In this document: positions 17,425 through 26,150 of the stretch, piece by piece
Position numbering within the stretch: the first letter of the stretch is position 1
Layout of the letters: every line of letters starts with the position of its first letter
DNA from: Frischella japonica
Lineage (GTDB): Bacteria > Pseudomonadota > Gammaproteobacteria > Enterobacterales > Orbaceae
DNA: 64,000 bases
NCBI RefSeq assembly: GCF_014489845.1
Contig: NZ_JABURY010000015.1
Coordinates: 1 to 64,000, forward strand
Direction of reading: 5' to 3'
The notes under the pieces: model-generated
Database searches by the model: none
What the model saw: only the letters and a program-made list of their open reading frames with translations
What the model was told of the DNA's origin: nothing
Program-made: the position numbers and the translations under genes

Positions 17425-18156
17425 TTAAAAATAAAAAAAACTAAAACTTTTATTAAATTCATCTACAAATTTTTCATTAATAATATTATCGTTTATATCT
17501 AAACCTAGCATTTTCCAAAATCTGATTTTTCCTATAGTTGCGTACATATTACTAAAATCTTGATAACCAATAGTCTTAGTTTTTTGATTATTATTCAAAT
17601 ATAATGCTTTCATTCGATTAATATTAACTAAATCCATAGTAACAACATCATATAACATTTGATAATCAGCATCTATCATTCCTTTAAATTGATCATAAAG
17701 ATTTTCTAAAATGTTTTTATTACCCAATATAATATTTTTATTAAAATTATTATTTATTAAATATTCTGCCAAAATTAATAAGTATACTTTTGAATAATTT
17801 TTTAATTCATCATCATAGTCGATTTTAATTTTGTTAATTAATAAATTTAAAGAGGCAAATAATATTTTGTTTTTAGTTTTGAAATTATAATTAGAAGCCA
17901 CTAGAAAAAATAAAGAATCTAATAAATCAAAGTAATCTAAAGTCGAAAATTCCTTTGATTTTTCAAATTGATGACAGGATTGAATAAAATACTCTAAAGA
18001 TTCATCTTTTAATGATTCTAATGGATGATCTAAACAAAAGTTTAATTGCAAAATATTCTTTTTTTCATATAAATCTTTACAGCACTCCTCATCAAACTTA
18101 CTTTTTAACGAGTTTAATAACCCTTTTGTTGAATAGAAAAACCTTATATGAGACAT
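17425..18156 (-). CDS. Putative immunity protein, helical, 243 residues
   Basis: Intact frame of AT-rich, Lys/Asn-rich sequence predicted to be mostly helical (YFDLLDSLFFLVASNYNF, KVYLLILAEYLINNNF). It starts four bases after the KKCK-stop of a nearly deleted toxin tip. It has no N-terminal signal. The family is not recognised. Retention of 243 open codons at this composition implies selection. Confidence 0.62.
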   Translation of the reverse strand: MSHIRFFYSTKGLLNSLKSKFDEECCKDLYEKKNILQLNFCLDHPLESLKDESLEYFIQSCHQFEKSKEFSTLDYFDLLDSLFFLVASNYNFKTKNKILFASLNLLINKIKIDYDDELKNYSKVYLLILAEYLINNNFNKNIILGNKNILENLYDQFKGMIDADYQMLYDVVTMDLVNINRMKALYLNNNQKTKTIGYQDFSNMYATIGKIRFWKMLGLDINDNIINEKFVDEFNKSFSFFYF

Positions 18157-18160
18157 ACAA

Positions 18161-18410
18161 TTATTTACATTTTTTTATTTTAGCTATTTTAGAATTATCT
18201 AATACTTCTATAGCGTCTTGATGAATCGCCCTTTTAGATAAAACCTCATTTGATCTAGTATCATTTCTATTACTATCATACACATAAAAATTCGGGTTGA
18301 TTCCCGTCAATTTTATCGGGTCTTAGCTAATGTACGAGCCTTATTCAGGATCATAATATCTAAACCGATTATAATAAATCCCCACTTCAACATCCTTACA
18401 CTGCCGTAAT
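18161..18410 (-). pseudogene. Rhs end fused to the last 35 codons of a toxin tip
   Basis: GINPNFYVYDSNRNDTRSNE joins Rhs sequence directly to VLSKRAIHQDAIEVLDNS and IAKIKKCK with TAA at 18161-18163. Most of the toxin has been deleted. Confidence 0.5.
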
Positions 18411-18416
18411 ATTTAC

Positions 18417-18445
18417 TAAGCCAACTTTTATGAGTTGGCTTTTAT
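18417..18445. terminator. Bidirectional terminator
   Basis: AAGCCAACT-TTTATG-AGTTGGCTT with a downstream T-run. Confidence 0.75.
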
Positions 18446-18455
18446 TTCAATATTG

Positions 18456-19070
18456 TTAATCAACAATTTCAAAATTCATATTTTCAGGAATTTCTGAATT
18501 AATGGAAAAATCATCTACTTTCTTTAATTCAAAGCCAAGCCCATAGTCTTCATCATCATTTACAGGTTCGTTATGTTTTATCCTTTTATATCCATGTAGC
18601 GTAACAAGATATTTTCCTGAAGCAAAATTCATTTTTTGAGCTTCATAATAAAACGACTCTTTGCCTTCTACTCCATTTTTTGTAGTATAACCTAAAATGT
18701 TTTGAGTAAATTTATTTATATCCCATGCATTAAGAACATCCATGCTACATATCCAAAGTTCATTTTCATTTATCTCTAAATTAAAAATTCCTTTTTCAGC
18801 TATTTTAGTCCAATTATTAGCTGAAAAATAAGTTTGTTTTTTATTTTCTGAGAAAAAAAAGTCAAAATAAAATTGATTAAAGGACATTGTATTTATAGGT
18901 AAGATAATTCCCTTTTCAAGAGTATCATCACTTAACAATTTATTTTTATTAAAAAAGTTAATTAATGATTTATTTTTTATTTTATTATTTTTGAGATATT
19001 TGGAAAAGTTGTTTAAAGAAAATAAACATATCCCATAGCTTCCAGAATCTATTTTATTAATTTTATTCAT
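18456..19070 (-). CDS. Putative immunity protein, 204 residues
   Basis: Intact soluble protein (MNKINKIDSGSYGICLFSLN to EIPENMNFEIVD). The ATG lies five bases after the IPCK-stop of the toxin tip at 19075, whose C-terminal domain is open. The family is not recognised. Confidence 0.64.
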   Translation of the reverse strand: MNKINKIDSGSYGICLFSLNNFSKYLKNNKIKNKSLINFFNKNKLLSDDTLEKGIILPINTMSFNQFYFDFFFSENKKQTYFSANNWTKIAEKGIFNLEINENELWICSMDVLNAWDINKFTQNILGYTTKNGVEGKESFYYEAQKMNFASGKYLVTLHGYKRIKHNEPVNDDEDYGLGFELKKVDDFSINSEIPENMNFEIVD

Positions 19071-19074
19071 AATA

Positions 19075-19690
19075 TTATTTACAAGGAATATTTTTACTTT
19101 TTATCTTTTTTTCTATTTCTTCTAAGGCTTCTAATGGAGTAAGGTTCTTTTGTACAATTCGTCCATTTTTTCCTTGAAATTTTAAGACACCTTTTGCATC
19201 AATATCTTTATATGCCTCTTTTGCGACTTTCATAAAATCATCTAAATTCCCAGTAAATTTACTACCCTGCCAAGGAATATCAGCCTCTAGCAGTAATTTA
19301 TGCATATCTGAATGTAAATCTGGATAAGCAGAAGGCTTATTCGGAAACCATGCTAAAGCATTTTCACCTGCTAAATTTGAAATATTTAATTTTTTGCATT
19401 AATCCCAGGCATTGGATGATACCCCATTTCAATTTAAAGCATCCCATAATCCTGATGGTTCAACCTATATATTATAGTCTAACGCATAAGCATAAAAATT
19501 CGGGTTGTTTCCTGCTAACCTTATCTGGTCTTGGCTTATATGTAAACCAGTTTCAGGATTATAATATCTAAAACGATTATAATAAAGCTCCGTTTCAAAG
19601 TCCTCAGAATTTGGAGACAGAATCAACCGCCACCTTTAACGGATAAAAACACAAAATTTAGGATAGGGTCTCTAGGTAATTCATTTTTTT
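19075..19690 (-). pseudogene. Rhs end plus unidentified tip (IPWQGSKFTGN type), frameshifted
   Basis: An open stretch 19305-19075 encodes HKLLLEADIPWQGSKFTGNL, KVAKEAYKDIDAKGVLKF and NLTPLEALEEIEKKIKSKN, ending IPCK. Upstream, in the same frame, lies LNISNLAGENALAWFPNKPS and AYPDLHSDMHK, then a frameshift near 19400 leads back to NGVSSNAWD-like sequence and the Rhs end. The domain looks conserved among polymorphic toxins but I cannot assign its activity. The Rhs piece begins at the alternative SPNSED breakpoint. Confidence 0.55.
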
Positions 19691-19737
19691 AACCATATTT
19701 CTAATTAAGTTAAAGTTCCAATGTTATAATTTAATTA

Positions 19738-20088
19738 TTAACTTTCATCTTCTATTTCCTCTAAAAAAATATCCTGTAGATTTCCATTAAGTTTTTTTCC
19801 TTTATATAAAAATTGGAAATTTTCCTCTTGTCCTTTCAGATAACTAACACCGTCAATAATACCTAATAAATTAGAAACTGTATCTGTAATTGATAATTTT
19901 AAAAAAGATATAAATTTATCTTTGTCTGTTACATCCAACTTATTATAAAGAGATACTCCATTTTTCCATTCCCCTTCAGGTAATTCATTTTGTTTATTAT
20001 CCAAATTACTTAAATTATCTTTATAATGATCTAAATTATTTTTTAATACTTCTATAATTATATTATTTACAAATTCTACATCGTTCAT
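19738..20088 (-). CDS. Putative immunity protein for SHH nuclease tip
   Basis: Intact 116-residue acidic protein (MNDVEFVNNIIIEVLKNNLD to NLQDIFLEEIEDES). A truncated relative survives at 21445-21500 (MNDIEFVDNIIKK) next to the second copy of the same toxin, which ties this immunity family to the SHH tip. Confidence 0.68.
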   Translation of the reverse strand: MNDVEFVNNIIIEVLKNNLDHYKDNLSNLDNKQNELPEGEWKNGVSLYNKLDVTDKDKFISFLKLSITDTVSNLLGIIDGVSYLKGQEENFQFLYKGKKLNGNLQDIFLEEIEDES

Positions 20089-20091
20089 ATT

Positions 20092-20475
20092 TATTTACTT
20101 TTCATTTTAGGTTTTTAAAACGCTTTAGGATACATCTCTTTATTAAGCGCTATGAGCTCTTTTAGTTTTATATTTGGAATATCTGGATATACTCTTTTAA
20201 GTTCCTTAATATCTCTAGCTAATAAATCTCTTGCACAATTAATTCCTTTTATAATCCTTGAAACTACAGTGTTTGTTGTAGGATCTTTTATTGTATGACC
20301 CTATTTAGGAACTAATATAGCTGGTGCTTTTTCTAAATCGTATCCAGGTATAAATTTACACAATACTGCTTTTTGTCCTACATGATGAGAATTTAAACCA
20401 ATACCTGCACCTTTAACTTTTAAAACTTCTTGTATTTCAAATTCATATTTTATGCCTGAGCCTGGCTAAACCGTC
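20092..20475 (-). pseudogene. SHH-type HNH/Endo VII nuclease toxin tip, two in-frame stops
   Basis: Single frame: EFEIQEVLKVKGAGIGLNSH, HVGQKAVLCKFIPGYDLEKA, PAILVPK, TAG, GHTIKDPTTNTVVSRIIKGI, NCARDLLARDIKELKRVYPD and LIALNKEMYPKAF, TAA, KPKMKSK, TAA. LNSHHVGQ is the SHH signature. The TAG falls between the SHH motif and GHT. About 250 bases of this gene are duplicated at 21515-21770 with the same TAG, so the stop predates the duplication. Confidence 0.68.
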
Positions 20476-20815
20476 AACCCGAACACTTCAACCATCGTAT
20501 TCGAATCACTTACATAAGCGGGTTGTTTTCTGCTAACCTTATCGGGTCTTGGCTAATATATAAACCAGTTTCAGGATTATAATATCTAAAACGATTATAA
20601 TACAGCCAGTTTCAACACCCTCATACTGTGCCAATTGCCTGAATGGAATAAACAACTTATTGTTAAATAAATTTCCCTTTATTCTGCCATAGATGTCAAA
20701 CTCCATCTGCCATACCAGCTCACCTTTATCATCGTAGGTCTGAGTAGGTCTTCTAAATAATCCTATACAATCGAGTAGGACTTGTTCTCGCATAGTTTAG
20801 CTGTGGGAAGAAAGC
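20475..20815 (-). pseudogene. Rhs core fragment, frameshifted
   Basis: Frames alternate: FRRPTQTYDDKGELVWQMEF, DIYGRIKGNLFNNKLFIPFR and QLAQYEGVETG, then a shift through the YNRFRYY region to [15 protein letters not shown]. It provides the decayed lead-in of the SHH tip. Confidence 0.55.
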
Positions 20816-20985
20816 TTCGAACAGTATAATTTTTAAAATAGTGGACTAAAAAGAGTTCGAAATAACAAAAAACGCTAAACAGCCATAGAAGAAGTAAAAA
20901 AGCCCATTTTCAAAGCAGCTAATGCAAGTTGATAGAGTGAAAAAAGGTGGAAATATAGAACAGAAAAGGGATTGAAACGTTTTTT
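20816..20985. repeat. Spacer with a 35-base repeat shared with 24140-24200
   Basis: CTAATGCAAGTTGATAGAGT and the following AAAAAAGGTGGAAA are present here and again near 24150, each time right after a broken Rhs fragment. No open frame. Possibly the scar of a mobile element, but I could not identify one. Confidence 0.4.
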
Positions 20986-20988
20986 GTT

Positions 20989-21444
20989 TTAAAGTTTTCT
21001 ATAAATTTCTTTTAGTTCTTTTTCATACTTTTTTGCATTTGGAATACGCGTAGCTTTTAGATAAGGCTCTAATCCAGAAGGATTAGTTTTTAGTAAAAAA
21101 TATTCAATTAGATAAAGGAGTAAAAAACTTTTTGAGTAACCAAGTATTGTTTCATTATCATCTTCTTGTTCAGGTTCTTCTCTATTTGGATATTCTTCAT
21201 CAATTTTTACATTTTCAAATTTTTGCATTTTACATAAGACAAATTCATTGAAAATTTCTTTATCCATTTCGAGTAATTTCATTGCTTCTTCTTCGGACAA
21301 ATTTGCCAATTTCATCTTTTTTTCATCACGACTTGCGACAGCTTCTCTATATTCACTAAGAACTTTTAGCTTTGTTCTTTTCTGTATATTATCAACTAAA
21401 TTTTTATATTGACATGAATCAATTATTTGTTTTGCAATTTCCAT
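20989..21444 (-). CDS. Orphan putative immunity protein, coiled-coil-like
   Basis: Intact 151-residue charged helical protein (MEIAKQIIDSCQYKNLVDNI, KKMKLANLSEEEAMKLLEMD). No toxin partner remains: immediately upstream are 15 codons of a different immunity gene and a truncated SHH toxin. It was joined here by a deletion or recombination and kept open. Confidence 0.6.
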   Translation of the reverse strand: MEIAKQIIDSCQYKNLVDNIQKRTKLKVLSEYREAVASRDEKKMKLANLSEEEAMKLLEMDKEIFNEFVLCKMQKFENVKIDEEYPNREEPEQEDDNETILGYSKSFLLLYLIEYFLLKTNPSGLEPYLKATRIPNAKKYEKELKEIYRKL

Positions 21445-21775
21445 TTTTTTACCTTTATAATTTCTTTATAATATTATCTACAAATTCTATATCATTCATA
21501 TCTATTTAAATTTTATTTCAGGTTTTTAAAATGCTTTGGAATACATTTCTTTATTAAGCGCTATGAGCTCTTCTAGCTTTGAATTTGGAATATCTGGATA
21601 TACTCTTTTAAGTTCCTTAATATCTCTAGCTAATAAATCTCTTGCACAATTAATTCCTTTTATACTCCTTGAAACTACAGTGTTTGTTGTAGGATCTTTT
21701 ATTGTATGCCCCTATTTAGGAACTAATATAGCTGGTGCTTTTTCTAAATCGTATCCAGGTATAAATTTACTCATT
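21445..21775 (-). pseudogene. Truncated second copy of SHH tip and its immunity start
   Basis: From 21770 the minus strand reads MSKFIPGYDLEKAPAILVPK, TAG, GHTIKDPTTNTVVSRSIKGI, then RDIKELKRVYPDIPNSKLEE, ending KHFKNLK, followed by the immunity start MNDIEFVDNIIKK before it is cut off. The SHH motif itself is missing, replaced by the gene X remnant. Confidence 0.62.
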
Positions 21776-22018
21776 AATCCTCAAGAATTCCTAATTACTT
21801 TACCCTATCTTAAATTTATTCCTAATGATAAGAATTTAGGTTTTACACTTAACTCTCTTTGTAATATCGAGCAAACAGCCCTTTTAGCGGAAACGTAGTG
21901 CAAAGGGCTTACGCTCTGCCATTCTCCGTTAGATTTTTATAACCTGCTCTCGCTTGTTAAATGCCTTCTCCCTAACTCGGAATGGGAATTGTTAGACCAG
22001 CTGAATAATGATTATTAA
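21775..22018 (+). pseudogene. Gene X 3' remnant (copy 5, best tail)
   Basis: The plus strand reads ITLPYLKFIPNDKNLGFTLN and SLCNIEQTALLAET, then after a TAG the frame LTLCHSPLDFYNLLSLVK and CLLPNSEWELLDQLNNDY with TAA at 22016-22018. This copy gives the clearest C-terminus of gene X. The repressor, transposase and tail-fibre families I considered do not fit. Confidence 0.55.
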
Positions 22019-22020
22019 AC

Positions 22021-22052
22021 CAAAAAGCCAACTTTAAAGTTGGCTTTTTGGT
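22021..22052. terminator. Perfect bidirectional terminator
   Basis: CCAAAAAGCCAAC-TTTAAA-GTTGGCTTTTTGG, a 13-base perfect stem, three bases after the gene X stop. Confidence 0.88.
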
Positions 22053-22057
22053 TAGTT

Positions 22058-22417
22058 TTATTTTGTTTCTTCTAAAAAATATTTAATATTATGTTCTTTT
22101 AAAAATTTTCTGCAAAAATCTAATTCTTCTTCTTTTCTTTCTTTGTTATACATAATACCTTCATCTACTTCAATAGTATTTTGTATTATACTTAAAGCCC
22201 AATGATAGGGCATTTCATGCATTAAAAAATAGACATCTCCAGCTTCCTTTAGATTATCCAAATAATTAATAATTCTTTGATTTATTTGATTATTTTCAAG
22301 TTTTACATTAAAAAATTTAATTATTAATTCTCTAATGTATTTATAAAATAATTTTCTATGGAAAATTCTTCTTTCTCCATCTGTTGCATCATCAATAAAA
22401 ATAAAATCGTTTTCCAT
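22058..22417 (-). CDS. Putative immunity protein, 119 residues
   Basis: Intact acidic soluble protein (FIFIDDATDGERRIFHRKLF, YFLMHEMPYHWALSIIQNTI). It follows a truncated toxin tip that ends SEQIKFP about ten bases upstream. The family is not recognised. Confidence 0.63.
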   Translation of the reverse strand: MENDFIFIDDATDGERRIFHRKLFYKYIRELIIKFFNVKLENNQINQRIINYLDNLKEAGDVYFLMHEMPYHWALSIIQNTIEVDEGIMYNKERKEEELDFCRKFLKEHNIKYFLEETK

Positions 22418-22424
22418 AATTTTA

Positions 22425-22625
22425 AGGAAATTTTATCTGTTCAGAAGCTAATTTTGCTGCTTTATCACTGTTTATAGTTACTTGCATTTCATTTAATGCT
22501 CTTGTTTTTTCTACCCCATCCATGACTGCTTGAGGATTAGCTAATTTAGGGTTAATTACCATGGGCTAAGGTTCCATTTCTACCTTTGGTTACAAAGTCT
22601 GCCCATTTAAGTTTGTGTAATAATG
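22425..22625 (-). pseudogene. C-terminal piece of an unidentified toxin tip
   Basis: LLHKLKWADFVTKGRNGTLA, a frameshift, then MVINPKLANPQAVMDGVEKT and RALNEMQVTINSDKAAKL, ending ASEQIKFP with a stop. Nothing of Rhs lies upstream; the remnant abuts the Imm51 gene. Confidence 0.5.
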
Positions 22626-22630
22626 TATTT

Positions 22631-22981
22631 TTAATCTAACTCTGCTCTTGAAAATAAATCTTGTATTAAGGTTTCGTTTTCGCAGGCTTCTTTAAATGCA
22701 ATTATGAAGGATTTCAGAGCATCGGGATTTGATGAATAAGCACAAAACATATCTGCTTCCGGGTCAAACTTAACGACCTCCATTAATTCCGGTTTGTACT
22801 CCTCTAAAAATACTATTGCTAAAGAACCCCAATCGTAACCGTTTCCCTCAAATCCTTCTTCTTCTCTTGTTTGGAAAATTTCAGCTTTGTATTCTCCAAC
22901 ATTTAAGCATACCGAAACACTCTTTTCGTGTTCAACCCAAAAAAAAGGCTTAATTAATTCCTGAAAGTTATTAGTGTCCAT
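22631..22981 (-). CDS. Imm51-type immunity protein
   Basis: Intact 116-residue protein with the conserved run EHEKSVSVCLNVGEYKAEIF, GFEGNGYDWGSLAIVFLEEY, FDPEADMFCAYSS and DLFSRAELD, as in the Imm51 family. Its start overlaps the upstream gene by 11 bases, so the two are translated together. No cognate tip is directly adjacent: the nuclease tip upstream is separated by the 117-residue gene. Confidence 0.75.
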   Translation of the reverse strand: MDTNNFQELIKPFFWVEHEKSVSVCLNVGEYKAEIFQTREEEGFEGNGYDWGSLAIVFLEEYKPELMEVVKFDPEADMFCAYSSNPDALKSFIIAFKEACENETLIQDLFSRAELD

Positions 22982-23324
22982 ATTGTTCTAACTCTTTAAA
23001 AAGTTCATCGCCATTTGCTTTTATTCCGTCCCTGTATTTCGCAGGTATTTTACTTCCTACACGTTCAAACCAATCATTAAAAGTCTTTTTCCATTCTTGA
23101 ATTTTATTTTTTGTAATTAATATATTTGCATCTGTTGGATATTTTTTAGCAATCATTAATAACAAATCAATATTTGCCAATAATGGTTGAGCTATTTTGT
23201 CATTTTTCTTCATCCAATCATTTACATCTTCAATCAAAGAAATAGAAAACTTCAAGTAATCTACTCCTACATATTCTGCAATATCATTACCCTCTGGGGC
23301 GGTGCTAAATATTTTCATTTTCAT
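22971..23324 (-). CDS. Putative immunity protein for GIY-YIG tip
   Basis: Intact 117-residue soluble helical protein (PEGNDIAEYVGVDYLKFSIS, KKTFNDWFERVGSKIPAKYR). Its last codons overlap the Imm51 start and its ATG lies 11 bases after the stop of the GIY-YIG tip. The family is not recognised; position makes it the likely partner of that tip. Confidence 0.63.
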   Translation of the reverse strand: MKMKIFSTAPEGNDIAEYVGVDYLKFSISLIEDVNDWMKKNDKIAQPLLANIDLLLMIAKKYPTDANILITKNKIQEWKKTFNDWFERVGSKIPAKYRDGIKANGDELFKELEQYGH

Positions 23325-23335
23325 TAGTTTATAAA

Positions 23336-24118
23336 TTATCCAAAAGATACTTTTCTTAGTTTTTTATTCATTTTAACTTTTAAAAGATTGTCTGATGTCC
23401 AACGTTCATTTACTATTCCTCTATTTTTATTTATTAGTCCTGATTTTTCAAGTTGTTCTTCAATTGATAAATTCATTCTATCCATTAATGTTAATCGTTC
23501 ATCCATTCTTTTTCTAATCATAGCTCTTTCAATGGAACTAGCTTGCTTGTGTGAGATTTTCTGCTAAAATTTGCATTATACCAATCTTACCTATTTTGTT
23601 TGGTTCTGCAAATCGTGCACTGTTGTTCTACTTGTTATTCCATAATAAACAACCTTGCCTTTAGAGTCTAATAGTTGATATACAAGTTCGCAACTTAAAC
23701 CAAAATATCGCCCCAAGTATTAGTATCTTTCACAAATACGATGTATTTAATCCCCCTAAGATAGAGATAGGGGTCAGAATGAGAATTAGAGTCAAATGTA
23801 TAAGCATAAAAATTCGGGTTATTACCTACCTGTCTTACTGGGTCTTGGCTAATATATAAACCAGTTTCAGAATTATAATATCTGAAACGATTATAATTAA
23901 GCTCAGTTTCTACATCCTTATACTGCCCTAGTTGCCTGTAAGGGAATAAACGGCTGATTGTTAAAGGTATCTTCCCGTATTCTGCCATAAATATCAAACT
24001 CCACCTGCCAAACCAGTTCACCTTTATCATCATAGACCTGAGCCGGTCTGCCCAAATAATCTGATACAATTGAGTAGGACTTGCCTCCGCATAGTTTAGC
24101 GGTGGGAATAAACCTCAT
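23336..24118 (-). pseudogene. Chimeric Rhs end plus GIY-YIG nuclease tip, multiple frameshifts
   Basis: The Rhs part (YSIVSDYLGRPAQVYDDKGE, then a shift, QLGQYKDVETELNYNRFRYY) carries two successive boundary regions (DSNSHSDP and KDTNTWGDI), as if two ends were fused. The tip then reads CELVYQLLDSKGKVVYYGIT, SRTTV, a shift, ARFAEPNKIGKIGIMQILAE, NLTQ, a shift, and ASSIERAMIRKRMDERLTLM. VYQLLD...VYYGIT, an Arg, and a downstream Glu in SSIERAMI are the GIY-YIG layout. An open stretch 23521-23336 covers the C-terminus. Confidence 0.6.
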
Positions 24119-24290
24119 AAAATACGTAAAAAAACCATTCTTAAAGCACCTAATGCAAGTTGATAGAGTGAAAAAAGGTGGAAATTCAGAATAGTTAAGG
24201 AATTTTGTGTAATTGTGGATAATTTAATATTTCGGGCGATTTTAAGAATGAAAAATAAAATAAAAACATAATGTTGATAAGCATCTTTAC
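24119..24290. repeat. Spacer with second copy of the 35-base repeat
   Basis: It contains CTAATGCAAGTTGATAGAGT and AAAAAAGGTGGAAAT at about 24150-24190, matching 20905-20945. No coding sequence seen. Confidence 0.4.
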
Positions 24291-24890
24291 TTATATTTTC
24301 TCGTAAATTGTTCGTTCTTGTGGAGTAATGTCAATGCTATCACTGAATTGTAATCCTTTTAAATTAGCATTAAATAATGCTTTTTTTATTCTTTCACTTA
24401 TGACTACTGTACGAGGCATCTCTTCACAAAGAGTAACATCAAAGTTTAATTCTTTCTCAAAAATATCATCTTTCAATTTCATATAATAAAACATATATTT
24501 TGGATTATTGACATCAAAATTCAAAAGTCTGTACTCGCTTTTCTCAATATTTACACACGGTATTTTAATTGGGACATTTAATGCAAAAAAACCTTCTATC
24601 TTTTCATTTTCACAATATAGCTCCACATCAAAAAACTGAAGAGTATTTGTATTGGCTTCTAAGACTTCTTTTAAAAGTTTATTTACAAGATTAGGACCTG
24701 ATGATTCTAATATTAAGGCAGATTTAACTTTATTTAAATTAGATTTTTTAGAGATACTAAAAAACAATGGTAATTCTTTTTCAGGGAAAAATCGTCCTTT
24801 TAAAAACTCTTGATAATCTGTCGAAATATCATTTTCATAAATAACCCAATCATTTGTATTCTTGGTAGTACTTATAATATATCCTTTCAT
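24291..24890 (-). CDS. Imm11/DUF1629-like putative immunity protein
   Basis: Intact 199-residue protein beginning MKGYIISTTKNTNDWVIYEN and ending with a TVVISERIKKALFNANLKG block followed by GLQFSD. The xxVVSExxKxxLxxxxxxGxxF arrangement near the C-terminus is typical of the Imm11 family. No toxin tip is left upstream. Soluble. Confidence 0.6.
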   Translation of the reverse strand: MKGYIISTTKNTNDWVIYENDISTDYQEFLKGRFFPEKELPLFFSISKKSNLNKVKSALILESSGPNLVNKLLKEVLEANTNTLQFFDVELYCENEKIEGFFALNVPIKIPCVNIEKSEYRLLNFDVNNPKYMFYYMKLKDDIFEKELNFDVTLCEEMPRTVVISERIKKALFNANLKGLQFSDSIDITPQERTIYEKI

Positions 24891-25446
24891 AAAATCATCC
24901 CCGGGAATAATGGATTACATCATTTAAATATATTCGTTTTATGTCATTGGCACATATAAGGTTAAATGGAATCGAGTCTTTAGCCTATTAATTATCATAC
25001 GCCAGATTGTGTTTTTCGTCATGGACTATTCTTGTTTAGATCGATATTAGCACTCGAAGGTAACTTAAGATTATTAATACTTTGTTGAATATTAAATCCC
25101 AATTTATCCAACAATAAATGTTTCAATGACAGGAGAATGATATGACGATTTTAGTACACTGATATTGATAGATTTGATGAAATTTTTGTAATGTCAAAGA
25201 GTTAATTAAAAATTTCTAAGTATGAAAGAATGCGTATAAATTTGTCTTAATTATTTAAGACAAATCTAAAAAGTTAGTAATAAATGAGCTACTGTCCATT
25301 TTTATATTCTAATAGAAATATTTCCTCAGAAAGCTATTTTGAATTTGTAGGCGGTATTATTTTATCTCTACTTTGGGTTACCCTTCCAGAAAAATATGTC
25401 TGAAAAGTTGACTGGTTTATTTCTACTTTTCAGCATTTATTCATGG
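24891..25446. other. Spacer with a decayed tip fragment and a small hairpin
   Basis: The minus strand near 25020-25110 reads LDKLGFNIQQSINNLKLPSS and ANIDLNKNSP before stops, like the end of an AHH-type nuclease tip (the LPSS pattern). A hairpin ATTTGTCTTA-ATTATT-TAAGACAAAT lies at about 25240-25266. No intact gene is seen. Confidence 0.4.
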
Positions 25447-25884
25447 TTAACGCCCTAAAAAAATATCTTTACTGGATCTAAAACTCTCATCTTTAATTTG
25501 TTTCTTCTTTTCTATTAAATAGTTATTTGCTTTGATATATATATCTTTATCGCATTCAATGTTTAAGATTAATTTATTATTACTCTTATTTATGATGTGA
25601 AAATGATTATCCTTATAATCAAAAATAATATCTTCTACCGCTGTAGCACCTTTATTAAAATTAGATAAATTATAATAATATCTGAAAGTTACATATTCTT
25701 TTGAAATATTAATAAAACCACACTCTTTTTCTTTAACCTTAGAAAAAATTTTTAATGTAAAAGAATCATAATCCTTATCATATTGATAGGATTTTATATA
25801 AAACTTAGGGCTAAAAATGAACACAATAAATAATAGAGATATTATTAAAAAGATTATTACTGAAATTAACTGATACAATTTCAT
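25447..25884 (-). CDS. Small membrane-anchored protein, possible immunity protein
   Basis: Intact 145 residues: an N-terminal membrane segment at about residues 5-27 (LISVIIFLIISLLFIVFIFS), then a soluble beta-rich domain (GFINISKEYVTFRYYYNL). The topology suggests an inner-membrane protein with its domain outside the cytoplasm. It is the only membrane-anchored candidate immunity protein here, which would suit a toxin that acts on the membrane or in the periplasm. No cognate tip remains, so the role is uncertain. Confidence 0.5.
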   Translation of the reverse strand: MKLYQLISVIIFLIISLLFIVFIFSPKFYIKSYQYDKDYDSFTLKIFSKVKEKECGFINISKEYVTFRYYYNLSNFNKGATAVEDIIFDYKDNHFHIINKSNNKLILNIECDKDIYIKANNYLIEKKKQIKDESFRSSKDIFLGR

Positions 25885-26029
25885 TTATACCTTCTGCTTG
25901 AGATGCATTATACGGAAAAGTTGCTCATTGTCTTTTAAGCATATTATATCTTTTTGGGCTTTTTTAAATATCAAAATTATCAACGTACTTTTTTAAAATT
26001 AGGCATCTACATATTATCTAATTCGAATG

Positions 26030-26150
26030 ATATAGGGATTAATTCAAAACGGCTTAAATGAGAGGTATCACTCATGCGCTTACTTATCCCCAATACAGAA
26101 TGAGAATTATTAAACAAACTACAAGTGTTTAGTATCTCATGATTTAATTT
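26030..26150 (+). pseudogene. Gene X tail remnant (copy 6)
   Basis: The plus strand reads LIPNTE, TGA, ELLNKLQVF: the LLPNSEWELLDQL tail with the Trp codon turned to a stop. Confidence 0.4.
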
